Assembly (NCBI RefSeq): GCF_000715075.1
Contig: NC_134102.1
Coordinates: 107,644,001 to 107,708,000, forward strand
From: Nicotiana tabacum
Taxonomy: Eukaryota > Streptophyta > Magnoliopsida > Solanales > Solanaceae
Length of the DNA: 64,000 nt
Direction: 5' to 3'
Shown here: piece by piece, positions 45,426 to 57,352 of the stretch
Numbering within the stretch: position 1 is the first letter of the stretch
Layout: every line of letters begins with the position of its first letter
Notes under the pieces: generated by a model
Databases searched by the model: none
The model's input: the letters and a program-made list of their open reading frames with translations, nothing else
Told to the model about the DNA's origin: nothing
Position numbers and translations under genes: made by a program

Positions 45426-48400
45426 ATGGGACCACGTTTGCTGCATGGGACTCTTCATGCTACCATATATGAAGTTGATAAGATAAGGGGTGGCTGTGGT
45501 GATTGTTGTGGCCCGGTAATCTTTTCACAATCTAACTTATTCTTGTCTTCGTTTATATCAGGAACAGCTTTATGATTATAAGTTATGTGTATGCATTTTC
45601 TGCTCTATAATATCATTGCAGTTTTGTTCTGCGTATCCATATAATAACATCACAATCATTCTAAATTCACTTGACTCTATAGGATCAGATAATATGCAAT
45701 GCAAAAAAAGAGGGAAAGAAAACTAAAAAAAGAAGAAAAATTTGACAAGTTAATTTGTGTGCATATATTGTTCACATGATTAAGCGGCATATTTGTAGTA
45801 AAACTAGGAAATGATGGTTCATTGTCAATGAACTCATTCAATATGTTATTGTCGCTTCCAGTTTTACGAAGGAGGTTCAAAGTATGAAGAAGTAAACTCG
45901 CAAATATTACAGGATGATAAATGGGGCAGGTAGCGAAGGGAAAGACTAACCTTAACCTGCCTAAATCTTAACTCGCCTTGGCATGCCCCGTTTACTTGTC
46001 CCATCGAGCCCTTTTTAAAATTTCTTGTATTTTTTTTTTCTTTCACTTTGCAGTGTTCTAATTCGTCTTAAACTTTTTGTTTTTTTTTCCCTTCCAAATT
46101 AGTGCCCCCAATCAATCATATATTTTCTTTGAAAATAGCCAACAATGGGATACAAAGGATTTTAAATGTTGATGGAATCCATATCTTAGTTTGGGATGTA
46201 CGCCTCCCAATTACAGGACCTAAAGAAGGGCTTAATTACAGTTGCACTCTTAGGTGAGGGTAGGGCTTTCAATATAGCAAATAGGAATGCCACACTCACG
46301 GGAGCCATATTGGGATTTGTGGATTATCTCATATATATTTGCAGTGAATAACGTTTTGTATATATAGAAGGGCTATATGCCTAGAATTTATTCCATACTA
46401 TAGTTGCCCATGGAGCAGAAGCAATGATCACTTAGCTAGGGGTTATTAATTGATACTAATATATATGCTAGTCGAACTAATAATTCTTATAGCTCTCTAG
46501 CTGTGGCTTAAATGGTATATCAGCAACTGCCTAGCACTAATAGAAATTACTAGTAATACCTAAAACCAATGAACTGTGAAGCCTAGTGAGTGCTAATTAA
46601 GGCTGAGACTGCATGAACTCATTAGTTTGGCCGGAGCTTAATTCAAATGAATGCTCAATATTCAATATACTATTTACATGTAAGTTGCTGATTTCTGATA
46701 CTTGATCTTTGATCCGCTTTATAGCCTCTAACGTCTTTCTGATCTTCATATTGTTATCGTAGACTGCATCTCCCCAGAAAGTATCAAGAAGATTTCTAAA
46801 CAATGTCAAGAAATTGTTCTTTTGTGCGCCAGAGGTACTACGTCTATGCAACCAGCATTTTGTTTGCACTTGTATTGATTTGTGACCTTCAATTCTGTCC
46901 ATTACTTGCTTTAAGCTTTTCAAAACCTGTATTGATAATATTGCAGATTTCTGGTACAAAATTCTATGCAACCATAGATTTGGATAAGGCAAGAGTTGGG
47001 CGGACCAGAATCTTTGCAAATGACCCTTCCAACCCACGGTGGTATGAAACATTTCGTATTTACTGTGCACATGAGATTTCAAACATCATTTTTACAATAA
47101 AAGATGAGAATCCTGTAAGTGCAACACTAATTGGAAGAGCTTATCTTCCTGTTGAGGAAGTCTTGAATAGATATGTTGTCGATAGATGGGTACCAATATT
47201 AGATGAGGACGGCTATCCAATAAGTGGTCGTTCAAAAATCCATGTAAGGTTGCAGTTCTTTAACGTTAAACAAGACAGTAATTGGTCTAGAGGAATTAGT
47301 TCCGCGGCATTTGGAGGAGTCCCTTATACCTTCTTTAAAGAGAGACAAGGTTGTCAAGTTACACTTTACCCTGATGCAGACATCTCAGATGATGATATCA
47401 CAAATTATCTCAAGTCTCAAGGACTTTTGGAACCTCAGAGATGTTGGGAAGACATTTTTGATGCAATCAACAATGCAAAGCACTTAATTTATATAGCTGG
47501 TTGGTCTGTATATACTAAAATCACCTTGATAAGAAACCCAAAGAGGTCAAAGATTGGCGGAGACCTTACTCTTGGCGAGCTCCTTAAAAAGAAGGCGAGT
47601 GAGGGTGTTAATGTTCTCTTGTTAATTTGGGATGATAGAACTTCAGTTGAGGTACTAAAAAGAGATGGACTGATGTCAACCCATGATCAAGAAACTGCAG
47701 AGTATTTTAAGAACACAGATGTACACTGTTGTTTGTGTCCGCGCAACCCTGATAGTGGAAAGACTATAACTCAGGGGTTTCAGGTTGGTACAATGTTTAC
47801 TCACCATCAAAAGACTATTGTCGTAGACAGCGAAATTCCAGGAGGGCTGTCACAGAAAAGAATGATAATTAGTTTTCTTGGTGGTATTGATCTTTGCGAT
47901 GGGAGATATGACACTCGCGAACACTCCTTATTCAGGACATTGGATACAGTACACAAACAAGATTTCCATCAGCCCAATTTTCCAGGCTCTTCAATTGTGA
48001 AAGGTGGTCCTAGAGAGCCCTGGCATGATATTCATTGCCGGCTAGAAGGACCTGTTGCCTGGGATGCCTTGTACAATTTTGAGCAAAGGTGGCGAAAACA
48101 GATTGGAAACAGATTTATCTATTCTATGATTGAGCTTGATAAATTTATTATTCGTCCAACAGAAGTTACAGCATCAAAGGATAGAGAAACGTGGAACGTT
48201 CAGATATTTCGATCCATTGATGGTGGTGCTGTTGTTGACTTCCCTGGAAAACCAGAAGAAGCTGCTGAGGTAGGCCTTGTTACTGGCAAGAATAATGTCA
48301 TTGATCAAAGCATTCATGATGCATATATTAGTGCCATTCGTCGAGCTAAAAATTTCATTTACATTGAAAACCAATACTTTGTTGGAAGCTGCTATGGTTG

Positions 48401-49337
48401 GAAACCATCAGAAGATATCAAGCTCGAGGACATCGGAGCTTTGCATCTTATCCCAAAGGAGCTATCACTTAAGATTGTGAGCAAGATTCAAGCGGGAGAG
48501 AGATTTACAGTTTACGTTGTTATTCCAATGTGGCCAGAAGGTATACCTGAGAGTGATTCAGTTCAGGCAATTTTAGATTGGCAAAGAAGGACAATGGAAA
48601 TGATGTACACAGACATATGTAATGCCCTTAAGGCTAAGGGAATTATTAATGCTGATCCTAGAGATTACTTGACATTTTTCTGCCTTGGCAACCGTGAAGT
48701 CGAAAAGCCTGGAGAATATAAACCTTCAGAGAAACCAGATCCTGATACTGATTATGCAAGAGCTCAAGAGTTTAGGCGCTTTATGATCTATGTTCATTCA
48801 AAAATGATGATTGGTAAGTCAATAATTTACTGCCATTTTCAGCTTTATGATCTAGTAGAATTTGATCAAACTAATGCTTGTTCCTTTCCCTTCTTTCTTG
48901 AAGTTGATGATGAATACATCATAATTGGCTCCGCGAACATAAATCAACGGTCAATGGATGGTGCAAGAGATTCTGAGATTGCTATGGGCGGCTACCAACC
49001 ATATCATCTTGCAGCTAATCAACTACCTAGAGGAAAAATATATGGTTTTCGAATGGCATTATGGTGTGAGCATCTCAACTATGCAGATGACTCGTTTGTC
49101 GATCCAACGAGTCTAGAATGTGTTAGGAAAGTAAATGGAATGGCTGATGAGAGTTGGAGGATATATTCCAGTGATACATTTGATTTTGATCTTCCAGGGC
49201 ACCTTCTTCGCTATCCTGTAAATATTTCAAACACTGGACAGATTACAGCAATTCCTGGATTTAAGTTCTTCCCAGACACAAAAGCTTCTGTTCTTGGCAC
49301 CAAATCTCAATTACTCCCACCTATCCTCACTACATGA
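45426..49337 (+). CDS. PLDalpha: Phospholipase D alpha
   Basis: Hydrolyses phosphatidylcholine and related lipids to phosphatidic acid at membranes, in stress and ABA signalling (family knowledge). Proposed exons are 45426-45515, 46778-46834 (or from 46763), 46947-48813 and 48904-49337, about 815-820 residues against about 810 for the family. Exon 1 gives [20 protein letters not shown], the C2 start. The small exon 2 encodes [16 protein letters not shown]. Exon 3 has [16 protein letters not shown] and the first catalytic motif HQKTIVVD (near residue 340). The second, HSKMMIVD, forms only when the 90-bp intron 48814-48903 is removed; it is then followed by [20 protein letters not shown]. The C-terminus LPPILTT is typical. 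Also present are ERFTVYVV (the site of the G-alpha-binding EKF motif in Arabidopsis PLDalpha1) and [11 protein letters not shown]. No disabling change is seen. The class is firm; the exact paralogue is not. Confidence 0.9.
45516..46777 (+). other. PLD intron 1
   Basis: A 1.25-kb AT-rich intron with donor gtaatc. The acceptor is either the tag at 46760-46762 or the cag at 46775-46777; both keep frame and differ by five codons. A - strand frame across 46597-47082 overlaps it but shows no protein family. Confidence 0.6.
48814..48903 (+). other. PLD in-frame intron inside HKD motif 2
   Basis: 90 bp, gtaagt to ttgaag. It has no stop in the reading frame, so retention would insert 30 residues between Ile and Val of HSKMMI-VD and split the catalytic motif. 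Confidence 0.88.
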
Positions 49338-49454
49338 TGTATGTACACTTCTAGAATGGTACAAACCAAGAACATGTAATAGCTGTAAATGTGACACTTT
49401 GGAATTATTTTTTGAGTTATAACCATTTACCAAAATTCATTTATACTCGGGTTA

Positions 49455-49608
49455 AAAAGGGCAGCTTGGCGCACAAAGCATCCCGCACCTCAAGGGGTGT
49501 GATGTAGGCAGCCTACCCTAACGCAAGCGTTAGTGGTTGATTCCACGGCTTGAACCTGTGTCCTATAACACCGAAATAACTTTTTCGTTGCTCCAAAGCT
49601 CCCCTTCT
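49455..49608 (-). mobile_element. tRNA-derived SINE (Au-like)
   Basis: On the - strand it begins gaaggggagctttgg, with an A-box-like ggagcaacga region and a B box ggttcaagcc (49547-49556), and ends gccctttttaa. Flanks atactcgggtta (49443-49454) and atactcaggtta (49614-49625) are a 12-bp duplication with one change. The layout matches the Au-type SINEs common in angiosperms. It lies about 120 bp after the PLD stop, so it could sit in the 3' UTR. Confidence 0.75.
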
Positions 49609-49625
49609 TATTAATACTCAGGTTA

Positions 49626-50850
49626 TGAAGTGGTTTATAGTTGGATGATGTTAGCAGCATATTTTAGCAAACATATATGCCTTTACTAGTTTGGTTCCCT
49701 TATTGCATTCAGGTCCTCTTGTTTCTAGGCTACCCTTCAGAAGAATAGAATCACATGTTTGGTCGAGTCCTCGGAATGGAAAAACTTTTCTCCTTTTGTG
49801 GGCCTTATGAATCACATTAGTCGGGCCAGTAAGTTTGCGAGACCGGATTATTAAATAAAGAAACAAAAAAGAATCACATGTTTGGTTCAAAGCTAGTGGG
49901 GACCAGAATTTAGGAGGATAGATGTGATAGATTATTGTCTTACAATGAGCTTATACCGAATTCATGAACCAAATATAATACTATGAATATGGAATGATAA
50001 ATTGTAGTATTATGATCTGTTATTGGCTATTTATGAGTTTGAAACTTCTTGCCTCATTCAGAACAGCATTTGGTCAATGGGGAAATGGCTTCATACAATT
50101 TGTTCCTTTTTCTTTTGCTTGAAATTATTGTCCTGGTAAAAAGAATCTCAGTGGACAAAGGCCTTATTACTTTAATTTCTAAATGCGGCTATTTTTCTTA
50201 TTTAACATCTTACCATTACTCTAGTATGTAAGTGAGTTCCATTAAAAGGATTATTGAGTGCATGAATGAGGTAATGCAATAATACATTATTGTCGAGTTA
50301 TACAAGAAAAAACGAAATTAAAAAGGGAAAACTTTCAAGGATTCTAAATTCTAATTTATTTTGTTTCATTATCTCCGATCAGAAGATGTTAAAGTTATCA
50401 TCAACTAGATATTCCTACTATTAATAAAGGACAGTTGAGGAGTTCCATTTACCAATCAACAAGTGATATTTATGGTAGTTTGTGATAGAGAAAATTATCT
50501 TTCTCTTGAATCCAGGACTTCATAATCAAGAAGAATCAAACAATTTTGCTTTCCTTTCTCGTTTTCCACCAAAATCAAGGTAAGAAAACTAAATTATTTC
50601 CTCTCACTTTCTCTACTATTTATCCTCTTTTCCTAGTGGTCACTATTTCCTTCATTTTCCTAGTGGCCAAGCATAAAGAAATGGTAAAATAAATGGTGCA
50701 TTTTAATTGGATAAAAGTAGATAAAAGAATAGCACAATCAAAAGGTACCAAATTTCAAAAGTGCCAACTTGGAGAAATTTCTCACTCCACATTTCTAGAG
50801 GGCAAATTTGTCTTTGCATTCAACAAGAATACTCAAAAGGGCCCACAACC
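49626..50850. other. Intergenic DNA between the two genes
   Basis: AT-rich, with no reading frame of known family. It contains the 3' flank of PLD and the upstream region of the next gene. Confidence 0.5.
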
Positions 50851-51298
50851 CATACATTTACCCACCTCCATTAGCACCAGTCCAGCAAGGCTGCACAGCC
50901 CCCCCTTATTTTCTTCACCATTTTCCCATCTCCATTCTTGACTTTCTTATACAAATCCACAGAACATATTGATAAAACCAAAATATTAATAAGAACAAAA
51001 CACAACTCCCAGGAAATTTTCTTTTTTTTCTTCTTCTTTTTGTTTACTGCTTAATTCCATAATAGCAAAGAAGGAGAAAAAGGCTAAGAAATTGTAAGTA
51101 ACTCAACCACAAAAAATTTATACATTTTTACACCCAAATCTCTTCTTTTTTTTTTCCTATGTAAAGTGATAGAAAAAAATGGAAAGTTTGAATCTTTTTT
51201 AGTTAAAACTGCAGGTAAGAGATGAATTTTGTGTCAGTATTGGAGGTCCAGAAGTTGAAATCGATGCTTTGACGAATACCCATTTGTTTATTTCACAG
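50850..51298 (+). promoter_or_regulatory. 5' UTR exon and leader intron of the clamp-domain gene
   Basis: A pyrimidine-rich leader (cttttttttcttcttctttt near 51021) ends at the donor in attgtaagtaac (GT at 51094). The acceptor tatttcacag ends at 51298, five bases before the start codon. The start of transcription is not fixed. Confidence 0.45.
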
Positions 51299-51303
51299 TG
51301 TAA

Positions 51304-54300
51304 ATGCAACTTTGTAGATCAGTAGCCTCCTGGATTTCACGTTTCTTCGCTTGCATGGGGTCAGTCATTTGATTTTAATTTTCTTTTCATATAAAACATT
51401 CCGCTGTCCGCTTTTTATTTTCCCCTTTTGGGGTTGGTGGTTTTGTATTTCACACACACACACACACACACACTCATATACACTCCAAGGGTTGGTTGAG
51501 TGGTTGAGGTTAAGATAAAAACGTGGAGATCCCGGTCCCCATTTGTGCTTGTGACCTGTAGCTGGTTGCCTGGTAGATTAGTTGAGGTATAAGCACTGGG
51601 ATTACCTTTTTATGTACTCTCTCCGTCCCAATTTATGTGATGGTATTTGACTGAGTGCAGAATTTAAAGAAAAACTTTTGAAATCAGTGGTCTAAAACAT
51701 CCCATATATATTTCTTTGGCTATAAATCGTCTCATTAAGGGTAAAATAAAAAATTTAAAGCTAAAACTATTTCCAAATATAGAAATGTATCTTTCTTTTT
51801 GGAACAGAATAAAAAGGAATTAGTGTCACATAAATTGGGACGGACGGAGGGAGTGATACACACAAAATTAATAACACAAGGAATGAAAAGTTACAAAGTT
51901 TGATAATAGGAGTAATACTTTTTAGAATGCTTTTCTTGGTTTAGTGGACAATGATTGGCTTTTATTTGGTGGTTTGGAATCTGAGGTACTTGCTTACAGG
52001 CTAAGCAAGCAATAATAGTGAATAGAAAGGAAGATGAGCTGGTGCTTCTTTTTCTGTTTCTTTTTGTTTTTTTTTCCCATGCTTTTGCTTGTTATGTTGA
52101 GGGAGTTTGTTGCTAGAATGTTATATTCTATACGTAATTGTTTTGCTAGCTACTGTATCAAATGCTTTGCTTCTAGCCATGTATAATATATGTTGTTTAA
52201 AGATCGAAATTGAGTCATGTTTTAGAAGTATGCCTTTGTGTTCTGTTTTGGGGGTTTTTGGAGAATATCTTCGAGCCGTCATTAGTACGATGATGGAAAA
52301 GTTGAAGGAGATATGGAGTACACTTTTTAATGTAAGAGTTTATTTCTGAACTATGTCTCAAATTTGGTGTACAGTAGATTGAGGATTCCCTTTCCATTTC
52401 TGGAAAGTTTTGATGCCATTTTCCTTTGTGCTATAAGCTTCTAGTTATCTTCTTCACTGTAATGATAGCTAAGATTAGTTAAGCACCCAAAGGCTGAAAA
52501 AGAATTGCGTAAGCTCACTGATCATCTTGAACAATTTGTTCTCAAAGAAAGTTCCGTTTGTGGGCTATACTGCTATACAACAAGATGAGTCAAATACGAG
52601 TCTAGGAATTTGCTTAAGTAGTAATCCGAGCTACACTATTTCATGACAAAAACTTATCTTTTGCATTGCATTCAGTGGACTAAATTTAAATTTTTGAACC
52701 CTTTCCTGTTGGAGTTTTGAAGATAACTTTAGGTCGATTATTTCCTATTGTTGTAAGTTTTGATTCAAATAATGACGATATGAGCACTTCTGGCAGCATA
52801 TTATTGCTTTATTTTCTACTTTGGGTATTGGAGAAGGGGGTTAGTTCCTCTAGCAGACCTCTTAAATCTTAATCTTTCAATGAAGAAATTCCTGTTAGTT
52901 AGAATGGGTTTAAAGTCTATCCTGGTAGTATTGGAAGTGGAACCACAGCAGATGACCTGATCCATTCCTGAACAATGCAATCAGAAATACTTAATAACTT
53001 AGTCATTATCAAAGCATCGGTGAATGGGAAATAAAATTGATGTAATGATTTATGTGAAGGACATGAAAGATTTGTATAAAATATGAACTTGTGTCAAATT
53101 AGATGTTTTTGTATTGTATTGCCAAGTGAAACTTGGAAGGTTGGTGAGAATAGAACAAGCACAACCATCTCAATCCCAAACTAATAGCTATGTATATCCT
53201 CTATATCATGTTGCTTCAGTCGGCCCAGTGCGTTCCGGTATGCTTTGTTATGACATTTTGTTGTATGTTTGGTGTATTCCTAACGTGGAAATGTAGTCAT
53301 ATTTTGTATATGTCTAAACGACATGGTAGGGTACAGTACACCCTAGACCCTGGGAATCTAGCTGAGTTGAGTGGACGTCGGATTATTGTAACATAAATGG
53401 CCGATAAGATCTCCAAGTTCCTCTTGAGGCCCGTTTTCAGCTCTTATTTATCAAAGATGTCTTCCGGGCAATGTAGGAAAACCACTTTATTGGGGTCTCT
53501 GGTCTCCCATTCAACAATGCTAAGAGGAATAATGTCATCATTGGCTCTTTAATTCCAAGAAGGGGAGAAGAAGGGTAAAGGATGGAGAAACCAAAAGTTT
53601 ACTCTTCTTGGGTGGAGTACTGGTGATTTGCTACCTCTACTATGACCATAAAAGACATAAAAGAAGTTCATTCCTTTTTGACTAATTTTAATGGGCTTGA
53701 AAAGGCTGGAACTTTTTCCTGCTATTATCAAAGAAGGGAGATACTCTTAACTTATAGTGCATCTGGTTTACTTTTATCCTCTCACACTTCCCTTCTTAAC
53801 CCAACCAAATAGATGAGGTAGCTAAATAGCAAGTATCATTTATGTAGCACTCCCTTATAGTACAACTCTTTCACTTACACAACATTGTCATCACATTAAA
53901 TATGCCGTTAGACCGGCGAATAACATGGGGCATAACTTTTTGAGCCTTGCTTGGATGTTTTGTTTTGCTTTGATGCCAGTATGTCAGGAGGAAATCCAAC
54001 TGTTTTTATAAGTTTATGTGAGACTTAATAACTAGTCACTTTGAGAAAGAAAAAAAAAGAAGTAAAGTTTAGTAACGCTTTTGGGTTGTATGTTGACTTC
54101 CTTAATTGCTTTTCTAAGTACCTGAATTTGCGAATTTTCACTAGTTGTTTGTGAAGTAAGACTTACTTGATTTTTGATGTGTTTGTGGTATTCACGACTG
54201 AAGTGATTATGTCAACCAATGATTTGTACATGGTAAACTGCAGTTCAACTGTCTCAAAGTTGCTTAAACCAATTAATAGTAGGCTTGCAATATATTTATA

Positions 54301-56237
54301 AAAAGTATAGGTTGATCATTGTTTTGATTGTTATCAGTTATTACATGGGACTTGTCGCGTCACTTGCACAATGGTATAGCCATATGGGGGCCATTGTTGT
54401 AACAGATCTCACATACCCCTGGATGAAGGGGGTGAGCACTGGTTGTTATGAAATGGATCTCAAACTTGACAATATAATATCATGAGGTTTCTGTCCATTT
54501 GTTCCCTTATATCTTGTTGACAGCGTACAGGTTTTTTTTTTCCTTTCTGGTTAAACTAATCATCTTTTATGGTTGTAAACCTGATTGTAACAGAGCAGAA
54601 GTTGTCTTGGGTGCTGTATAAAGCCTCCACATGTTATTTCAGTGGATAGGCCATCCAAAGGACAGAAAGTTCAGGGTAAACACTTGAGGAAACGTAGTTC
54701 AAGGGACGACTTCTGGAGCAGTAGTGCTTGTGAGATGGAGAATAGCGCATTTCCGTCACAGAGAAGCATCTCGTCAATTAGTACTTCAAATCAGGGCCTT
54801 GATCCCCATAGTAGCTCCAGCACCACAAATAACAACTCTGAATTTGTAAATCATGGCAAGTGCATATTTCGGTCCTTTTTGCTTTCATTGCGTATCATGG
54901 CTATATTTTATCTAGTAGTAACCTACTAACCTTTCTTCGGGATATCCAAATAAGTATTTCCACAGATGGGAAGAACCAGGTTAATTGTGGTAAAAGACAT
55001 GAAACCTAAATAAGATTCATAGCTGTAGTGTCCTAAGGGCTATGTTAAAAAAGAATACAACAACAACAACCCAGTATAATCCCACTAGTGGGGTCTGGGG
55101 AGGGTTGTGTGTACGCAGACCTTACCCCTACCCTGGGGTAGAGAAGCTGTTTCCGATAGACCCTCGGCTCCCTCCCTCCAAGAACTCCCTACCTTGCTCT
55201 TGGGTTGACTCGAACTCACAACCTCTTGGTTGGAAGTGGAGGGTGCTCACCACTAGAGCAACCCACTCTTGTCAATGTTAAAAAGGAATAAAAGAGAAAA
55301 AAATTATGGATGAAATATGTGTGGCTTATTGATCAATATATTGGATGAAAAACCATGAGAGATCAGGGGTCATATTCCAGCGGAGACAAACACCGTTAGG
55401 TGATTACTTTCCATCTGTCTAAACCTTGGTGCGTAGAGTTTGCGGCTACGTGTGTCTATGCGAGATTGAAGGTACTCGTGGAATAGTCAAGGAGCATAAA
55501 ACCTGGCCCTTGCACCACTGTTATTGAAAAAAAAATAGTCTCTCTGAAAATATATCAATTGATTCAAAGTTGTGTAATGGTTCATTAACACTTGGTGCGG
55601 ACAAAACCAGCTCTATATACTGTTCATTCTTTTAGATTTGGCTTATTGCCCATGCAGAGATCCCATTGATCTGGGTGCACTAATTGGAGGAAGGCATGAC
55701 CTAGCTGTGGAAGCACAAGTGCTCTCCTTTTTCATCTTAGCTTAGTTTTGTACTTCTCTCCACGTGTTTTTAATATGCTGAATTGAACATTTGCTGGAGC
55801 AGGTCTAATTCTTTGGAGTAAAACTAGGCAAGAATGGATTGGAAGTAGAACACCTGAGAAGCGTACTGCAGCTGGAGAACCTAAATTAAGGTGAGCATCT
55901 TTCCCTTCAAAACAATCCTCAGACAATTGATCTTTCAATTAGTAGCTCCCTGCTGATGTTTCAAAGTATCTACTTTCCATGCAACTGTAAATATATATGT
56001 GATGAGTGTATTTTTCTACCATCATTGCTTGCAGCTTCGATGCGAGTTACGAGACTTTGCTAGGGACCAACAAGCCTTTCCCTCAGTCAATTCCTCTATC
56101 AGTGAGTCTTGTTGAGCCTAGCATGGTTTTGGTACGTAGTTTTTTCAAGGCTAGCTACTGATTTTCTTCATTAAAATTTTCAGGAAATGGTAGACTTTCT
56201 TGTTGATGTCTGGGAACAGGAGGGGCTATATGATTGA
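51304..56237 (+). CDS. Gag1-like clamp (DUF4050) family protein
   Basis: Exons are 51304-51359, 54596-54855, 55803-55890, 56035-56101 and 56184-56237; they sum to 525 bases, 174 codons plus stop, with frame kept at each junction. The N-terminus MQLCRSVASWISRFFACMG is Cys-rich and is followed by SCLGCCIKPP. A Ser-rich middle (SQRSISSISTSNQG) comes next, then NHGLILWSKTRQEWIGSRTP and the hallmark YETLLGTNKPFPQSIPLS with VDFLVDVWEQEGLYD at the end. These blocks match plant proteins carrying the Gag1-like clamp domain, whose role is poorly known. Despite the name, it is a host gene and not retroviral gag. The intron after exon 2 has a GC donor. A tandem acceptor (cagagcag) before exon 2 allows one codon more or less (54596 or 54599). 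No defect is seen. Confidence 0.82.
51451..51474. repeat. (CA)n microsatellite
   Basis: About 12 CA units just before the SINE fragment in the first coding intron. Confidence 0.9.
51485..51605 (+). mobile_element. Degenerate tRNA-derived SINE fragment
   Basis: A-box-like tggttgagtgg at the left, a weak B-box region (gatcccggtcccc) and the body block tagattagttgaggta. The last block is also seen, diverged, in the SINE at 55330-55530 (ggaatagtcaaggagcata). No clear target duplication. Confidence 0.45.
51617..51853. mobile_element. Stowaway-type MITE
   Basis: 237 bp with inverted ends ctctccgtcccaatttatgt and acataaattgggacggacgg; the ctccgtccc start is the hallmark of Stowaway (Tc1/mariner) MITEs. 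The left flank is TA and the right flank has drifted to tg. No coding capacity. Confidence 0.85.
55058..55274 (-). mobile_element. tRNA-derived SINE with TTG tail (TS-like)
   Basis: On the - strand it runs from gacaagagtgggttgct through an A-box (ctagtggtgagc) and B box (gagttcgagtc) to a tail of TTG units (gttgttgttgttgtattc). The flanks are a 16-bp duplication with one change: atgttaaaaaagaata (55042-55057) and atgttaaaaaggaata (55275-55290). A TTG-repeat tail is the mark of the tobacco TS family. Confidence 0.85.
55330..55530 (+). mobile_element. Second Solanaceae-type SINE, diverged
   Basis: A B-box-like gggtcatattccagcgg is followed by aggtgattactttccatctg, taaaccttggtgcgtagagt and a terminal ccaccatt-like block (gcaccactgttattg) with a short A run. 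This body order matches a common Solanaceae SINE family. The 5' part is poorly kept. Confidence 0.6.
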
Positions 56238-57013
56238 GCTGCACACATAACTGGTCTTAACTCTTACCCAACCATTGCATTTCTGTTTGTAAAGTTTACA
56301 GAAAGCAGGGCAGAAAATATTAAAACAGTTATGTTTAATCACAAGATTTGTATGTTTACAGAGGAAAATTGAAATACCTGAAAGCTTTTCAAATGGAGGA
56401 GAGGACCCTTCTTTAATTTGCTAATAAACGAATTTATTTTCAAGAAACGTAATATTCAAGCATTCAAATGAGCTGCCTTTCTAGATAAATTTCTGCAGTA
56501 GTATTGGTTACTTATTATTATTATTTTTTATTTTGGTGAGGATTTTGGAAGACAACATATCTTCCTGTGTTCTTAGTCATGATGTCAATCATTTTGACTC
56601 TTACAACTTGTAAAAAGGTGTTTGTAGGTGATCCTAAGGAAATATTACATCCTTTCCATAAAGAATGAAGAAATCCCGAATATGATGGCCAATGCAAATT
56701 CAGGACACTCAATATTTTAAATCTTTATTAGAAAATGTCGAAACTAAATTTAATATACTATAAGAATATATACAAATTAATTGTTAAGAAAAAAAATTAT
56801 TTGATTTTTCCAATAAAAATATGCTTATCACAGTCTTATCACGATAATTGTAGTGAAGAGCAAACTGTGAAGGGTCAAATACTTTTATCTGTTTTATTTT
56901 GACTCATCTAAATGTGTCTTTAGTAAAAGTGAATATACTGATATAGCATATAAATTGTTTTTGCACCGACAGAGAATATTTAGTATAAAAATTTACCTTA
57001 ATTAACATGATAA
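56238..57013. other. 3' flank of the clamp-domain gene
   Basis: 3' UTR followed by AT-rich intergenic DNA up to the copia LTR. No gene or repeat recognised. Confidence 0.5.
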
Positions 57014-57211
57014 TGTTATAAAACAATAAAAAAAAGAAGAAAAATATTGCAGAGAAAAATAGAGATAGAAAATTTTTATTGATTTGAGATCAATTACAAT
57101 GGAATATAACCCCTCTATTTATAGAGGAAAAGTGAGTTAGTCGCAAAGTAACAAACTCTAAAATCTCTCTAAAAAATAGGCATTCACCATAAATAAAATA
57201 CTATTATAATA
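57014..57211 (-). repeat. Copia 3' LTR (second element)
   Basis: About 198 bp, matching 60615-60811 with many substitutions. The right edge is uncertain by a few bases. Confidence 0.75.
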
Positions 57212-57234
57212 CCTCCCCCCTCCCCCCCACCGAA
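57212..57234 (-). other. Polypurine tract of second copia element
   Basis: cctcccccctcccccccacc on the + strand, an unbroken G-rich purine run on the element strand next to the 3' LTR. Confidence 0.75.
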
Positions 57235-57352
57235 CGTCTATTCAACAAATAATGTGGTTCATTAAAACCTTAACTAAAATAAAATCCAGTGGAAAAAAAT
57301 ATTCTAGTGAGAGAAAAAGAGTACACATATCTAACAATACACCTTTTGGTTT

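Larger units (their letters stand above)
51360..54595 (+). other. First coding intron of the clamp-domain gene
   Basis: 3.2 kb, donor gtcagt. It carries a CA microsatellite, a SINE fragment and a Stowaway MITE near its 5' end; the remaining 2.7 kb shows no gene. The short frames at 52107-52349 and 53114-53296 have no recognisable family. Confidence 0.65.
54856..55802 (+). other. GC-AG intron of the clamp-domain gene
   Basis: The donor reads atg|gcaagt and the acceptor gagcag. Only this junction joins NHG to LILW in frame. GC donors occur in about one percent of plant introns and are usually followed by aagt, as here. The intron holds two SINEs in opposite orientation. Confidence 0.8.

Noticed and set aside
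46803..46946. Hydrophobic N-terminus in frame with PLD exon 3
   Set aside because: It looks like a signal anchor, but it is read through intron 2. Exon 1 at 45426 and the small exon supply the real C2 start.
46597..47082. 161-codon - strand frame overlapping the PLD gene
   Set aside because: It overlaps PLD exons 2 and 3, shows no protein family and has no gene structure. It is a shadow of the coding strand.
49540..49608. Possible tRNA gene
   Set aside because: A-box and B-box-like words are present, but there is no cloverleaf or anticodon arm. The body and 12-bp duplications mark a SINE.
55042..55281. 79-codon + strand frame
   Set aside because: It is contained almost wholly in the TS-like SINE and reads against it.
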